A stretch of 64,000 nucleotides of DNA from Ophthalmolycus amberensis. Taxonomy: Eukaryota; Chordata; Actinopteri; Perciformes; Zoarcidae. How positions within the stretch are numbered: position 1 is the first letter of the stretch; each line of letters opens with the position of its first letter. Made by a program: the position numbers and the translations under genes. The notes under the pieces were generated by a model. It was given only the letters and a program-made list of their open reading frames with translations. It did not search any database and had not been told where the DNA came from. Below are positions 11,701-25,472 of this stretch, one piece after another. The stretch covers positions 186,001 to 250,000 of the forward strand of contig JAFEUB010001429.1 of the NCBI GenBank assembly GCA_024529925.1. Direction: 5' to 3'.

Positions 11701-14700
11701 CAGCGGAAACTAAAATCATAGACTCGGAGTGCGCCCAATGGCCTGACACTTCAATTTCCTCCCCGGCGGGAGATAGGGAGAACAGAGGTGGGCATTATAA
11801 AGACCACATCGCTGGGAGACAAAGGGACACACACCCCCCCACACCGACTCTCCTGACAAGGACCATTTTCTCCCTTCGCTCTGCCCTCCTCTGTGTCACT
11901 CAAAGAATGGAAGCTTGCTCTCCCTCTACAAATTGAAGTGTTTTTTTTTATCATGCAACATGTTCTGGTCCACAGGTTCCACCATTCGCTGTGTGAAACC
12001 GAGGACGCCAATGAGCGAGTGGGTGCACTCCCACCTGCCTAATCGCCGGCCGATGTTTAATGGCCTTCCAGTCATACTGTCACCGTAGACGGAGCTTCAT
12101 TATTGTGCCGCAGCAGATGTCTATCTCCGAATGGCGGCAGCTCACCAATTACAAGTCTCCGAGGCTAATTTGGAACCGTGCTGGGTCAGACCGGGGTCTC
12201 CCGCTCGGATCTGCTCGACCTAAGCCACCGGAGCGTTTCAGCCAGCGGCAGGAAAACAGCCCATTTGGTATATTACTGCAGTTATTTTACATAAAATGAT
12301 TCCGTTGTGCTAACAAGGGAATCATTAGGACAATTGAGTTTGTGTCTGTGTGTGCCTGATCAGCGCAAGGCGGATGAAGAGATGGGGCTTTATTGATGCC
12401 TGTGGCACTGCATCTTCTGTCGTGCGTTTTGTGTGACGCGGGAGCCGGTTCCAGTTGAGGAAGCAGTTCAAATATTTCCAGAGACAGATTGAAAATGTGT
12501 TTGTCTTATCGATTCCAGATTTCGATTCCCAGCTCCTTTCTTTCAGGTTCCAGGTTCCAATGGAAACGCTCTCCCTCCTCGTTGTGACTGTGTGAAGCGT
12601 GTCTCGGAGCAGCATAACAAAGCGGGACTAGAAGGAATGCATTGGAGGTGCATGCGTGTCGAGCTGGCCCCCCCTTTTTGTCCGTAGACTGCTTCGGTTA
12701 CACACAAACTGCTACTCTGCTGCATGTTGTAGATGTGACCTGAATGTTTCTCCCCAACGCACTCGCCTTGTGTCACCCTTTCAGCAACGCTGCACAGCTT
12801 CACGGTGCGTTTGTCCGGGTGCTGTTTGGCATTTTTATGTGCTGAAACCAAAACTATATCTTCTTCTGCCATCTTCGAGAAATTGGTGCTACAAGTGTGT
12901 ATGTAACATCTCACTGAGACAGAGCAGACTGTCCCCCCCCCCCCCCCCAATTCAAAATACCTTAATTTAGGGGAAACAAAAAGAAACTCGGTAATGCGGG
13001 ACACGGTCGCTTATAGTGATAAGCATATTGAGGTTTTCGGGGACAACAGAAGTGTGCACTCTGTGTTTACCACATGCTTCTCACCTGATCCTCCTCTCCC
13101 CCGCCTTCCTCGTCGTACTTGAGAATGTTGTCTCGCACGTCGTCCTCCGGGTCGATGAGGAGCTGCTTGGCCTGACGCTCTTTGTCGCGGCGCTTCATCC
13201 ACACCACGAACATCAGCACGAGAACTGATGGACGGACAGACGGATGTCATATTACAAAACATAACACATGTTTTCAGACAAATGTAAATCGGATCCGGTG
13301 TTTTAGAGCCTGGACGGGCCCCCGATCACGGCTATCTTTTTGGTAATCCTACGGTAATCTAGCCGTATCTCGGATAACGTTTAGCTGCCTTTGTAATCCC
13401 CGTGTGCGTCCGTGTTCGAGAGGGCCCCGCTGAGACACTCACTGAGGAGGATGATGATGCAGAGGAGGATGGAGATGATGGCCCCGGTGCCCAGGCCGGC
13501 GGCCATGATGTGCTGCTGGTCGGTACAGTCTCCGTTCACGTCGCACTGGCACACTTTGATCCGCAGATAGGAGGTGTTTGACATGGGCAGGTTGCCCGAG
13601 TCCGTGATTATGATGGGGATCTCGTAGATACCGCTCTCAAGGAAGCCGATCTTCAGGCTCACCTGAGCATAGTCACCTGAGAGAGAGAGAAAACGACAGG
13701 AAGCGTGAGTGGGTGATCCAGTTTCAGAGCGAACGCGTAAGCAGTGCTGAGACGAGAGATTAAGTTGCTCAATGTGTATGGAAATAAAATAACATGTTTC
13801 TTCAGCTTCTTTAAGAGGGGATTAAATCAAAACAGTGAATCGTCGTCTGTATAGGCCGTGTTACACAGCAAGATTACGCTCCTTTTACGGCAAATATGCG
13901 GCGTAAATTCCTACCTGGAAGTTGCATCAGCATATCTAATCCAAAACATGGTCGGGATTTAGATTTGGAGCTTATAAATCTACTGAATACCTTTTTGATA
14001 ATGCTGCTTAGGCTCAATTCCCAGCTGCAGTAAATCCAAATGCCATTATCCTATTAAGATATATTCACTGCTGCTCAACTGACACTATCTAATAGCTGAA
14101 CACCCGAACCACTCGTGGTTTTTCCTTAAATTAGCATAAACAATTAATGACTGCATGGTAATGTTCATATATTTTAGTGTCTCTACCTGACCCCTTTGCA
14201 GTGGGCTGTTTACACGTCTCCAAAGTGTTTTCAACGATTGCTCGAGCTTTAATTACTGAACAGGCCGCTGAATGTTATAACCATATTTCTTTCTAATTAA
14301 TAATCCTGATTGATTAAAAAAAAAGCTGAAAAGAGCTTCTTTTTTTCACAAATTCAACTGAAAAATGCCACGTGAAGATGACTTTATACCAGAGTTGCTC
14401 TGCGTCTTACCGCTGACTCTTGTGATGGTCCAGTTTCTCCGAACGTCGGTGGGCCGGTGGGCCAGCTCGAAGGCGAAGGGCCCGGCGTTGGGGTTCAGGT
14501 CTCCGTCCAGCGCGGTGATGTTGATGGCGTTCGGCTCCGGCTTCTCGCATACCTCGGTCTCCTGGGGGAACACCTTGGGAGCGTTGTCGTTGATGTCTAT
14601 CAGGTAGATCTGCAGAGTGCCCGTGCCGCTCGCTGGATGCTCATCTGTGTGGACCATAGAAGGACAAGCACACACACACTCAGCACATACATATTTATGG

Positions 14701-14939
14701 AGTACACATGGACGGGAATATATACTATTGAAATGCCGTTTCTCATTTTCGCAGTCATTATGCAGGCGACAGAGAAGAGTAAAGTATGGAGTTTATTCTT
14801 TGGGTCTCGTGCTTTAATAAGACACTCTAAACAGCCATTTACTCTAGTGGGAGAAGACTCATCCAAACTGCATACTGATCTGAGAATCTAATCTCAAGTG
14901 ATGAGGGAGACAGAAAGAGGGAGATATCAGAACATTTGG

Positions 14940-14987
<48 letters not shown>

Positions 14988-17900
14988 TGTGTGCGCGCGC
15001 CTGAAGAACGCCTTCCTGATGCAGGACACGGGATGGGAATACTAAAGCAGGCAAACAGAGCCCACTGTCGCTCCTCTCAGGCTCCTCTATGTATTCGCTC
15101 CGCTAAGAGGCTTTTTTTTTTTACCATTCAGGCCACGCTCAAAGGAGCTAGTCATCCAATCCTGACCCATTAATGCTGAGAAACCTCTTTACTGGTAGGG
15201 TTTTTAAGCCTATTGGCCCCCTAAGCTATGCTCCGCAGAACAGGGTAAACCTGAACAGAGGTAAGTCGTATCCACAGAACAGAGGTGAATGTATCCACAG
15301 GCCGGATGGCTCTGGGATTGCTAGCACATTAACCTCGGACTAAGGCGGTCAGCGCTCCAGATGTGCCGAGTGGCTGGCACAACGTCGACCTTCAATCATA
15401 GTGGATGTATTTGCGGCTGTAACTTAGTTGTTGTTCTTTGTTTGTTTCTTTCAACAGATATTGTGCGTTGGTGGACTGGCTTCAGACGTATCGCAGCGGA
15501 AGTCAAAGTGATGCTCGGTGGAAGATTGACCTTTGAGAGGTCGGCTACTGGAGACATCCGCGAGGTTCTTCTTTTGAAAGAAGGCGGCATTATCTCCTCC
15601 CGGATGCTCTTAACAGCAATGGCAGGGAACAGAGTGCTCATGTAACGAGTCCGACTGAGACACCTTGACAGCGTGACCGCTGTGTCGCCCGGAGCTCAAG
15701 GAGGTATTTTTCGGTTACTTACCGTCGTCAGACGCCAGGAACGTTGCATTGTACAAACTGTTCTTCACAAAGGACGACTCTCGGTCCAAAACGGCAGTTG
15801 TTGTGATGCGACCGGTGTTCGGGTCAATCCTCAGCCAGTTGGCTGGATCTGAGAGTTTGGTGTATCTGAGGGAAGGAGAGAGGAAAAACTGGTTTAACCA
15901 GAGTTATAATCCTTACTTTAAGATGCATTTTAAATCAGGAGTTAATCTGCAAGATCTTTTTTTTAAAGTAGTGAGAAGGTTCTATTGTGTTTTCATCAGA
16001 AGGAAATCTTGCTGGTGAATTTAGTCTCCATTTCCAGCTCTGGCATCGTCTAAAGAAACGCCTTTGTTTTTATTTGTACACAGAATAAATATTTCAGACA
16101 GGCATTTACATAATGCTAACTTTTGAGAACAGCCTCACATCGGAGACCAAACTGGGGAACTAATTTGTAGGACAAACCGAGGAATTACAAAGCTAGTTTA
16201 TTTCACATGGACTGTTTTGGGGCTGATAAACTCTATCGCGGCCAAACAGCTGCGAGGAAAAGGCCGTTTGATGATGAACAGGAGGAAATGATAGGGGTTG
16301 TTGGCAGCGTGGTGCTATTGGAGCAGGAATGAAGCAGAAAGTGGCCAGTCATCGCAATCAACATGTCACTCCTGTTTCACACTTAGAGGACTATATAGTC
16401 AGTGATAAACCTACCGACATCTTCATTTCAGTTGTCGCTGAATGTGCGATAAAACATCTGTTTAAGGGAGCTCAGACATTCTAGGAAATTCAGCTATGAA
16501 ATGGACTCGACTCCATTTTTGCTGTAAAATCTACCTGATGCTTTGCTTCATGAAGCGATCCGGGTCCTGTGCAGTGAAGGTGGCCAGCGTTGACCCGGAC
16601 AAAATGCCCTCGTCCCGTCGAATGAGTTCGGGGTTGGGCTCGAAGTAGGGACTCTCGTTGACGTCGATCACTCTGATGGAGACGGTGGCGGTGGACTGTC
16701 GAGGAGAGTGGATGCCTCTGGCCAGGGGGACCTCGTTCCTCGCCTCCACCGTCAGCACATACGTCCTGCTGGTTTCATAGTCAATGGGCTGAAACAGGAA
16801 GAGGGTGTGAATGGAGATGCAGGGAATCACGTTACATTTTTGGTAACGTGAAACTAGTGAGAGAGCAAACAAAGAGAACTTAAGCTTTATTTTCTTCCTC
16901 TTGCTTGAAACGTCATATCAGGAAAGCTCACAATATATATATATAATATAATATAATGAGATGCAATAAAGAGACTGTGTCCATATGTGGTCAGTTAAAG
17001 CGTACACAACGGCAAGAGAGCTTTTTAAAATCACGTTACACGTATTAATTATGCATTTTAAAATTGATATGTGACAAATGTGCTGCAGTGGCCTTGAGTT
17101 TGGTCAGTACTGGTCTCCTGTGAATTGTGTTACACAAAATGCTTCTCAGGCAGTTTATGACAAAATGTGTCTTTTCATCCCAAAATGCGCATGGCAATGC
17201 ACAATAGAGTGAATAAGTGTTACACTTGTAGTCTCCCATGCCTCTCTGAGGGATTACAGGGGCGGAGTTTGAAGAGGAGGCCTCACCTTGACGGCCGTCA
17301 CCAGGCCCTCGTTCGTGGTGGGATCGGTGGGCACGGAGAACCTGCCGGTGGGGTCGCCCCCGGTGATCTTGTAGACGGCGTTCCAGGCCGGCGTGTTGGG
17401 CTGGTCCTTGTCGGTCACCGTCAGGTTGGCCACGATGACGTTCACGCGGTTCTCGGGCACCTCGCCGAAAAACTGCGTGAATAAACCATGAAGGGACCGA
17501 AACAGCGAGCCGTTACCGATACTGCTGCGGCGGCAGAAACAAAAATTATTCCCGAGCCCGGCCTCACACGGCACGGCAGGACCGATCTTGGATAAACAGA
17601 CATCTAAGGCAACTCATCATGTGGTCATGGTCATCTCATTCGCAGTACAAATACACAGTAAGTGCCTCTTTCACTCAGGCATGCATCCCAGTAGTTGCAC
17701 GTGTCAACATTTGATACAACACTTTACGCACGGCTGGCTACTTGCATATCTGTACGGCTTCAGAAACGCTGGTCAAGCAGAACTAGGTAAGTGAGCAGAA
17801 CTGGCGGCTGAGTGCATACTCGGGGTGAAACGGGGGTCCTCGTGCCGCTTTCCCTGGGATAAGATCGCCTTGTTGCTGCCTCAGATAGGAATTTGTTTCT

Positions 17901-20900
17901 TACCGTCTCAGCAGTAAACTCCGGCGGATTGTCGTTAACGTCCGTCACTCTGATGAGAGCAGTGGCTGTGTTGGAGAGGCCGTACATGGGGTTGCCCTCC
18001 ATGTCCGTGGCCTGGATGATCAGCGTGTACTGAGGCACTTTCTGGAGGGAAAGGGAAGCGAGACGATAGCAGGAATTAAAGCACAATTCTTTCTTCTTTC
18101 AACCATGAAATCAATTCTGTTTGAAGAAATCGCACTGAATTGTCAGTTTGTATGTAAATGAGGACAAAAGTTTTCTTAACAAATTCTCAGCAAAATAACG
18201 ATTTTTTTTTCTGTACAGTTTTTTTAGCTTGCCATGGACGACACACATGTCCCTAATAAGCTGGCACCTCAATGCGCATCAGTACGACATCAGTGTCCAA
18301 CCTCAAATGAAACAAACCTGGCCGGCTTCTTAATTATGATGACTAATGGTGGCTTTTTGTATACATCCCATTCATTCTCTATGGGGGATGCCAGTTTGCG
18401 AGTGTATGTGTGAAGCTCTGCCATGTACACCATCATGAAGCTAACAAATGACTCTTCACATTAAAAGCCACTCAGGTGATGGACCAGTTGCTAGGTAATG
18501 AGAGTCGGGGCAAATTACTTTCATGGTGGCAACTGGCGGACATAAACCGGCGGCCCCAGGGCGGAAGTGATTGAGCAGCCACCTAGCCAGATTGCCCTCA
18601 GTAGAATTGCACCAACAGGCTTTGGCTTTCTATATTTATTTTTATTTATTGTCTCAAACAGCCATGCGATCCAATTAAATGAAAAGGTGGGGGTGGGGTG
18701 GGGGGTGGTAGCATTTACAGCCGGGGAAATAGAGAGGAAAATGGGAGTTAAAGCTTCTGCTTTAGAGAAAGAAAGACGGAGAGGGCGAGAGTGAAGGAAA
18801 GGAAACATTTAGCTGCTCAGTGATGCACGCTGCCTCCTTGAAAGAGTAAATAAGTGTGAAGGAGCCAAGTCCATTTCTACTTCTCATTTAGTCGGTAATC
18901 AACTAAATTCACTTGGGCTCATTAGTCCTCAGTCAGTCTGGATATTAGCAAATACACTAAAGCTGTGTTTTGTCATGTTGAAAAAGAGAAATGTTCAGTC
19001 CATTAATGTAAACGGGGATGCTTTTAATCTAAATCTACAACAGGCGACAAATGCAAGAGGAAAATGAATCAATATAATAGTCTCACTTAAATGCTGAAAC
19101 AATCAAGTCTACATTCATAAACATTGAGTTTCTAGAAAGCCAAGTCATAAAGCGATGGACCAGAAACAATGAATTGTAGGAAAGACGACACGTCAAGCAC
19201 CTCTCTGTCCAGGCCTGCCGCCACCGTGATGATGCCTCCCGTCTTATTGTTGATGGTGTACATGTTGGAGGTCGGGCTCTCTGGGTTCTGAGACAGGATC
19301 TTGTAACGCAGCATCCCATTGGCTGTTTTCGGGTCGTCTTTGTCGACGGACGTCACCGTCATAACGAATGTTCCTGGAGGACAGGAAGACAGAGAGCAAA
19401 TACGTTTAACTCATTCCTTCATCGGCAATCAAAAGACATTCGAAGCTGAGCAGACGGTGCCGCATTGAAGGCTGCTAGATTTAAAGCTTTGTAATATAGG
19501 AATCCAATGTTTCCTTGTGATCTTAAAATACCCATAAATGCTTTAATGCAAAGTCAACACAGTGGCCGTCGATGCCGCTTGGTCTGCCAACGGTACGGCG
19601 GCATGTGAAGCCGGCGGCTCAGACTACAGCCAATCGGTTCGCTGGTACGGTGGGAGGCTTCGCGTGGTGCATTACCTGGCTTGGAACCCTCTGGAACGGT
19701 GCCGTTCCAGATCTGATGAGTGAACTCGGGTCTGTTGTCGTTCATGTCGATCACATTGATCACAATGTCAATAGGGTTTTCTACCTGGTTGCCGTTCAGG
19801 TCCACCGCATGGGCTCTCAGCTGGAGGAAACACAAACACATCTGGGCTGTAGAACGCGTTCGAGCAGGGACGGTTCTCGGCTGTGCAAACAATATATTGG
19901 GACAGAGCGCGAACTACTCGCTCAACGTCACCCACTGAACTCCGCATTTAATTCTGGTTTCGTAAAGACTAAATTCTTTCAAAAGGGAAACGCGATTCGT
20001 TTTTTTAGGTAGATACCGGCTAGTTGTCAACAACACGAGCCTTTTAGCCGCGTGTTCACGGTCGTCTCTTGAAAACAAACTGATTTCATTCAGTGCCGTT
20101 GCCTACACTCGTTCAGCACAGGTGCACTTCTGTTTCAGCAAAACAACTCTGATTTGCTGCCTTTTTTTGCACTTCAAGTACATCTCTCCTGCATACACAC
20201 ACCTGCAAGGTTGGTGCCTCACAAAGGAGTTCAATTGACTGCATTCATTCTCTAATAAATATAGGTAACAGTTTATCAACAAGACTATGACCAGAATCCT
20301 TCAGATGTAATGCCTTAAAGTCTAGTTGAAGTGGAAATAAATCAATGTTTGTACTGAATGTGGAGTACAGACAGTAAGTTTAATAGTAAATATGACACAA
20401 GTCAGCGACAGATAAACTGAGCTCCTCACTGGTCTGCAGTTCACAGTTCAGGTTGGACGTCTGTGGAGGTTCCTCGTCGTGAAAGTCTTTCGTGCCCTTC
20501 AAAGATCACGTAAGTAGACTCGATCATTTTAACTACAGCTCTGCTTGATGTCTACCGTTTTGTGTTGACGCACGTGCTTGAATAGCATTAAAAGCTAAGC
20601 TATATAATTTAAAGACCACTGCAATGTAATGGGAGAGCCACTCATGAATAAAGCAGCTCTGAAGGAGCCGCAGGTTATCACAATGCATCCAACACACTCG
20701 GTTCACTCCAAAATATCACGCTAAGTCCTCTACATTCTCAGACGGATAAGCCAGACTTCCTGGGAGACCCCGGTCTTTATTGGGTCTGAGCAGACTGTAT
20801 AGGCTACACGTGACCCTCGGGCACATGACAACCGGCAGGAATGGACAGCACGGACAGAGAGAACACCATTTTACAATCATGAGGATATCATAAAGAGATT

Positions 20901-23900
20901 TTCTTTCTTTTTAATCTACTGTGTCTGACGTACATGGAAGTTGGAGATGTGCTCTCGATCCAGGGGCTTGTTGACAGATAGCTCTCCAGAGATTGGTTCA
21001 ATGATGAAGATGCCGGTGGGGGGCTGGTCAGCTCCAGGACCCGTCACACTGTATCTGAGGGACCGGTTTTTGTCGTGGTCCGACCGGATCTGCGGGTGGA
21101 AAGATTTATTAATGATGAGCAGCAAAAGCAATGCTGACCGTACCCGGGACACCACTTGATTTTCTTTTAGCTGATATCATATCTGATAACAACATGGACT
21201 GATAGTTCCCTTTTGACATCGACATATGAACACTTGTAGCGAAGTCTATGTGTTCATGCGATGTTTATTTCAGCACCAATCACGGTATTGGTTTAAAAAT
21301 AGGTTGCCGTGTAAGTAAAAGAGTGCATATCGATGGCCGAAGAGCAAAACCTCCTATCTGAAAAATGCCTGGATCATTTTGCAGATAGGATCTTTGCAAT
21401 CTTTCCATCATTTGGTGCAAGTTGGAAGAGGTTCTACAACATGATGCTCTAAATTAAGTTTCAATAAAGGGCGGGATTATTTTAAAACAGACTGAATATG
21501 AACAGCCTAACTTGTTCTCATCATCCAAAATGAAATCCGGCAATCAGAAAATTCTGCAGATAGGAGGTTTTGTGCTTTGGCCCTCGATATGAAGAGTGTG
21601 TGTGTGTCTGTGTACTGATGTTCTGGGCCGTCTATCCTGTTTGCCATGTAAGCCGAGACCCTCTGTTTGCTCAGCATGGATCGAGGTTGTAGGCACAGAG
21701 TATTTCCTCATCCTGGTATCATCCATTACAGCCCAGAAGCATCCTTCTAATATGACCGGATTAAATATAAAAGCATGTACAGGACTTAAAAACTCGGTTC
21801 GGAAGTCAGCTTAACATCTACTTCTTAGCTGTCCCTGGGAGCGTTGCTTGTCCTCTGTGAACCATCTACACCCAGCCCTGACCAGAGAATGCCAGCAAAT
21901 TAATTTGGTCGCGAGTGTCCTTGAGCCATGATAAAAAGGAGTATAATATCTCAACAGGCAACCAAGGAGCAATTGTGCTGGTGGCCACTTCAGATTTCTC
22001 TCTGCTTCTAAGTAATGCCAGGTTACATCAATACCGACCGGCGACCGGCCCTTAAACAAAAGACAAATAATAAGAGCCCTGACCTCAAGCAAAGTGCTAT
22101 AAATATGAAGCATTTGGAGAAGGCATACGTCCAATGTCTGTGACCCTCTGAGTGGGAGCTACAAGGTTGTCATATCTAGCAAATAGGCATTTCCTTTCAT
22201 GTCGTGAGAGTGGTGTGTGTGTGTGTGTGTGTGTGCTACGTTACCCGGACAAGCTCTTGTGGGAATGGGCCTCGCGAGTTCTCTGGGACGTTGATTGGGG
22301 GGATGACCCAGTCTCTCTTCATGCGTTTGAGTGGGCTGTCCGCGTTTCGGGATGGAAACGCTATTTCCTTCAAATCCTTCGACATGACTGGAGGGGCAGC
22401 AACTTGCTGGACCTGTGAAAAGGAAAATGATTAAGTTCAAGGGCTGGGCAGTGATCATATCTGTGCAGAAAAAATACATACGAGTACATTCATTTTTAAA
22501 AATCACGCTAGCGGCATGGCTCTACGGGCGGCATCGTTGGCCGGTCGATCGGTCCACCGCAGACTGAAATGGCGCGACAGCTATTTGATGGATTGTCATG
22601 AAATGTTATACGGGCGTTCGTGGTCCCCAGAGTATGGACCCTATGGCTTCAGTGATCTCCTCAAGCATTCCTTATCCTTTAATCTAGCGCCAAATCAGGT
22701 CAACATTTCCGTACATCCAATACCCAAGTAGAAAACGAATGGCATGTCATGTCATTTTGTTAGCTAGTTGGCAAACATGCTAAATAAGACGGTGGATAAA
22801 GCACCGACTCTTAGTCTTGTTATCCTGCGGGAATGAAAGACTTAATCCCGATCGTGTATCCATTAAACTACAATCAACAGCAGCCGGTGCCAACCCAAAC
22901 ACTGTCGCGACACCTTACTGCAACGAATGGTATTGCGGGCTGACTGACGACGGTTCCATCAAAGGAACTTGATGTGGTGATAAAAGCAAACCGGCTGCAA
23001 TTTCCTGCAAAACTAATAAGCTCTTCCAAATGCCATTCAATACGTATTCAGAAATGTGTGATCCACCACACAATCCATTTTTTTTTTTTGCAACTTTCTT
23101 TGTAGCTTAAAATATCGACAGTACAACATGTGATGATATGCCTTGAAATGCTTTGGTGCGGTTACGGCAGCAGCAGCAGCCGCATACGGACAGCCCTCTT
23201 TGCTTTAAACGGCAGACCCCTTCTTATGTCCTGATAAAACGCGCCCACACAGACAGACCAGCTCCCATAATGGATCTGCCATCCTCCCTCGGCTGTAATG
23301 AATGAGATTTGAAACAAAGGAGGATGGTACCTGCAAGCCAGACACTAAACACACAGATGGCTCAAATTGCCTATGCCGCTCCAGAGACTGAGGAGACTGA
23401 AGTAGTGCCAGGGAAAGTTAAAATAACCTTGAACGAAATGAGGCGGGAAGGAAAACAGAAAAACAATATGTAAAATCCGTCAATGTCAATGAATGATAGC
23501 TGGGATTTCAATGGAGCGTTCAAGTCCCTTGAAGTATCTCCCCTACTGTTGCCTGTAATTATTCAAATGTTGATTGGTTGTGAGGTAGTCAAGTCCTACA
23601 GAATACTACAAAGTGTCCTATGCAAATACAGAAAATAATTACCCCTTTGTCACCTTATAGCGTGACCCATATCCCCCCTCCCCCCACACCGCTTAACATC
23701 TGGGGAGCTGTCGCAGAAGCTTCCACTAATCATGTTTGAAATCCGATTATACTGCTTTCACACATTGGAAATGCAGAGAGGCGAGCGGACAGATAGCGAA
23801 GGAGCGTGCTTCAGAAATATCTATTACCCCATTAGAATGGGCGCGAGTGAGGGCAGTAATTATTTGCAACCCGCGTCTGGAATGATGAATGGCACGCTGG

Positions 23901-25405
23901 GTTCGTTCAGCCCAACACGCATCTATCTGTGGAGCGCTGGAGGTCCCGCGCCTATCTACGCTCTCTGAATCCCCCCTCCATCTTCCCACCAGAGTCTACT
24001 TTAGAGTCCAGGAGAGGAGAGTGTTCGGCTGAGTGATGACCTGCGTGTGGGGTGGGGGGGGGGGGGGGGGGGAGAGATTAGGCATGCGTCTATTTGTCCT
24101 TTTTAGAAAAATTCTCCCTTTCAGATAGCGACATGTTTTCTCCTCACGGACTCCGGGGTTGTAATAGAGGTGGAGACGGCGGCCGAGGACGCTCATGTTA
24201 ATGAGGATATTGTTTGGTTGTCATTGATTAAAATGTTTCCCCCAAGGCTGCCGCAATCATGGACTAATACAAAAAATAAAAAATGCAAATCACTTATGTG
24301 ATTAAGAGATGCGTGATGATTCATGACAATAATTGTGCTGAGGGGGAAGATAACCGCTCATGACCGCATAATCGTGGGCGATACGGGAAAGTCAATCCTT
24401 GATTTCATTACGGACAAATCAGGGGGCAAACCCAACCGCTGTCCGCAGATACTGATCAGTAAACAGCTGCTGCTGAACAATGTACAGTCAACGTGGTCTT
24501 CGGGATTTTATTGGAAAACTAAGAAGAAAGAAAAAAGTATGTATTTGCCTTTGACCGGCCGACAACAGTGAGTAATGGTCCCATTAAAAGCACATACCTG
24601 CAGCAGTCCCAATAGTAAATGAGTGTCAGTGGCTAACGACGGTGTTTTGTAAAGCCATGGAATCATTACCGGCCACAGGTTTAATTTGGGCCCAGCAGAC
24701 AGCAACTGTTGGTGTTAACTTTTAATCTGCACCCACGCACAATAAAACACCCGCCTTTCCTCACATTGTCTGCTCTGCAGCCCGTTTAGGAACGGCCACT
24801 TGTGGCCGTTTGCTTAAGTGTATTACAGGGATGAAAAAGGAGAGGGAGAGCCGCACATCGCTCTTTATAAAGCAAACACTATTATTGCTTTTGGGGGTGT
24901 TCATTAAGATGCCAGAAGGCTAATGATTTAAGATCTCATGGCGATGATCATTAACGTATGCACATAAAGGCTCACTCGGGATAGAGAGCAGCACACAGAG
25001 GAGAGAACAGCAGAGACGCACCGATCGATCGGCCCGTTTTTGATCTGACATGACCGATGACCGGTCAGTCTCAGATAACGCCGATTCTCTGCCGGTCAAA
25101 TATATATACGCACGAGCCACGCGGTGATTAGCGTCGTGCACACGGTGGCACAGGCAGTGACCCTCCTACTGTCACAGCCACACACAGAGTCGCCAACTAG
25201 ATTTAGCGACTTTAGATACAGATTCATGAATAGTTTTTTATAAATAAATAGACAAACAAATGCATAGTTTTAGATAAGAGGATAAGAAATAGTTGACACA
25301 CTATAATTGGCATACATACACAGTATGGAATAGTTTGTGTGCCGTCAATTACAGCTTTTCAAAAGAAAGAAAAATGGAATCGGCAGTTCAGACAGTTCAA
25401 AAATC

Positions 25406-25472
<67 letters not shown>

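Larger units (their letters stand above)
8454..13084 (-). other. cdh2 intron 14
   Basis: 4.63 kb. Begins on the genomic plus side with a G19 run that forms the exon 15 pyrimidine tract. Contains two GGA-type trinucleotide repeats, two degraded teleost interspersed repeats (10.17-10.34 and 10.70-10.89 kb) and a C16 run at 12,933-12,948. Open frames in it lack any family signature. Confidence 0.85.

Noticed and set aside
22152..22434. Plus-strand frames overlapping exon 4
   Set aside because: These are antisense shadows of cdh2 exon 4; the minus-strand reading gives the furin site and EC1.
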